Shown here: positions 63,314 through 64,000 of the stretch, in pieces
Numbering within the stretch: the first letter of the stretch is position 1
Layout: each line of letters begins with the position of its first letter
Assembly (NCBI RefSeq): GCF_011082085.1
Contig: NZ_CP041063.1
Span: forward strand, 2,418,001-2,482,000
Direction of reading: 5' to 3'
Length of the DNA: 64,000 bases
Source of the DNA: Bacillus sp. Cs-700
Lineage (GTDB): Bacteria > Bacillota > Bacilli > Bacillales > Guptibacillaceae
Translations under genes and position numbers: made by a program
The notes under the pieces: model-generated
The model's database searches: none
Told to the model about the DNA's origin: nothing
Seen by the model: only the letters and a program-made list of their open reading frames with translations

Positions 63314-64000
63314 TCAGTTCCCTCCTCCCGGGTAGCCTTTAATGCTATAAACGTAAGCAAGTATTTCTGCGACAGCCTTGAACAGCTCTTCTGGCACCCC
63401 ATCACCAATGTCCACCTGATGATAAAGCGCACGCGCAAGCTGGACATTTTCCGTCGTAATAATTTCGTGCTCTTTCGCTTTTTCTTTAATCTTTTGCGCC
63501 ACGTAATCCATCCCTTTCGCAACGACTGTCGGCTTATCCATTTCTTTCGGATCGTACCGAAGCGCAATGGCAAAGTGCGTAGGGTTCGTGATCACGACGT
63601 CTGCATTTGGAATCTCTGAGATCATGCGGTTCATTCCAAGCGCACGCTGCTTTTCTTTAATCTTTGATTTAATGAGCGGGTCACCCTCGCTCTTTTTATA
63701 TTCATCTTTAATGTCCTGTTTTGACATACGGATGTTTTTTTCAAAGTCATATTTCTGATATACATAGTCTAATAGGGCTAAAAATAATAATAGAATTCCT
63801 ACAGCTAAGCCCGTTTGGACGATGAGTGAGCCTACAAGAGCGGTGGCTTCCCCGATCGACTTTTGCGAAATAAGCATCACTTCATCTCGCTTATTCCAAA
63901 GAACAATAAACGTAACGGCTGAAATAAAGGTGATCTTAATTAATGATTTCAAAAGTTCTACGAGCGTTCGAGCTGAGAAAATCCTCTTCGCTCCTTTTAT
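63314..64000 (-). CDS. flhB: Flagellar export protein FlhB, C-terminal part (runs off the window)
   Basis: 228 codons to the window edge; the frame stays open, so the N-terminus is outside. Two membrane helices are visible, then the cytoplasmic domain with the self-cleaving NPTH sequence (DVVITNPTHFAIALRYD). FlhB cleavage there switches export from rod/hook to filament proteins. The start codon lies beyond 64000; an internal ATG at 63952 should not be used. Typical gene order flhB-flhA. Confidence 0.95.
   Translation of the reverse strand: MKGAKRIFSARTLVELLKSLIKITFISAVTFIVLWNKRDEVMLISQKSIGEATALVGSLIVQTGLAVGILLLFLALLDYVYQKYDFEKNIRMSKQDIKDEYKKSEGDPLIKSKIKEKQRALGMNRMISEIPNADVVITNPTHFAIALRYDPKEMDKPTVVAKGMDYVAQKIKEKAKEHEIITTENVQLARALYHQVDIGDGVPEELFKAVAEILAYVYSIKGYPGGGN

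Overview
The window comes from a spore-forming, flagellated, low-GC Gram-positive bacterium of the Bacillaceae. Evidence: spoIIR, spo0F, gerQ, the RNA polymerase delta subunit, zinc-type L31, HemQ-type haem synthesis and strong AGGAGG-type ribosome sites. Gene order from prfA to gerQ follows the B. subtilis prfA-prmC-spoIIR-ywl / tdk-rpmE-rho-glpX-murA2-fsa-fba-spo0F-ywjG-pyrG-rpoE / fadF-ywjE-uvsE / argS-ywiB / speB-speE-pbpG-ywhD / ywgA-ywfO / lipL-pta-hemQ-gerQ-ywdK blocks. The species cannot be fixed from sequence alone. No rRNA, tRNA, CRISPR array, prophage or insertion sequence was seen.

Layout. 1-8 kb: end of hflC, manganese exporter mntP, tRNA threonylcarbamoylation (ywlC), spoIIR, release factor 1 and its methylase, a CoA-disulfide-reductase-like flavoprotein, a lipoprotein, thymidine kinase. 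8-19 kb: L31, Rho, class II FBPase, MurA2, transaldolase-like Fsa, FBP aldolase, Spo0F, YwjG, CTP synthase, RpoE. 19-31 kb: a large acyl-CoA catabolic operon on the minus strand (fadF, thiolase, 3-hydroxybutyryl-CoA dehydrogenase, two acyl-CoA dehydrogenases, MeaB, a TetR regulator, fused isobutyryl-CoA mutase IcmF), with FadR-like operators and a CcpA cre site. 31-39 kb: phospholipase-D-type cardiolipin synthase, UV endonuclease, a hydrolase with a 56-aa XapX-like protein, ArgRS, spermidine synthesis. 39-54 kb: UppP and a class A PBP, purine permease, inositol-dehydrogenase-like enzyme, HD phosphohydrolase, glutamate-type symporter, lipoyl transfer (LipL), Pta, HemQ, GerQ. 54-57.4 kb: an EcsAB-type ABC transporter downstream of a three-gene cassette that looks like the SigO/RsoA/YvrJ split sigma factor system. 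57.5-64 kb: flagellar flhB-flhA-flhF-flhG-sigD-swrB, lacking the chemotaxis genes that sit between flhG and sigD in B. subtilis.

The most unusual part is the sigma cassette at 56.5-57.4 kb. One protein carries sigma region 4 and a late region-2-like part; a second 82-aa protein carries an early region-2-like part; a YvrJ-like peptide lies between them. All three are chained by 4-nt ATGA overlaps, and a near-consensus LexA box lies upstream. Other points of interest: several families of structured intergenic repeats sharing a CACCTGTCCC core, a 20-nt-periodic GCCAAT array after gerQ, a 31-codon Cys/His-rich gene between ywfO and ywgA, and a possible attenuator in front of tdk.
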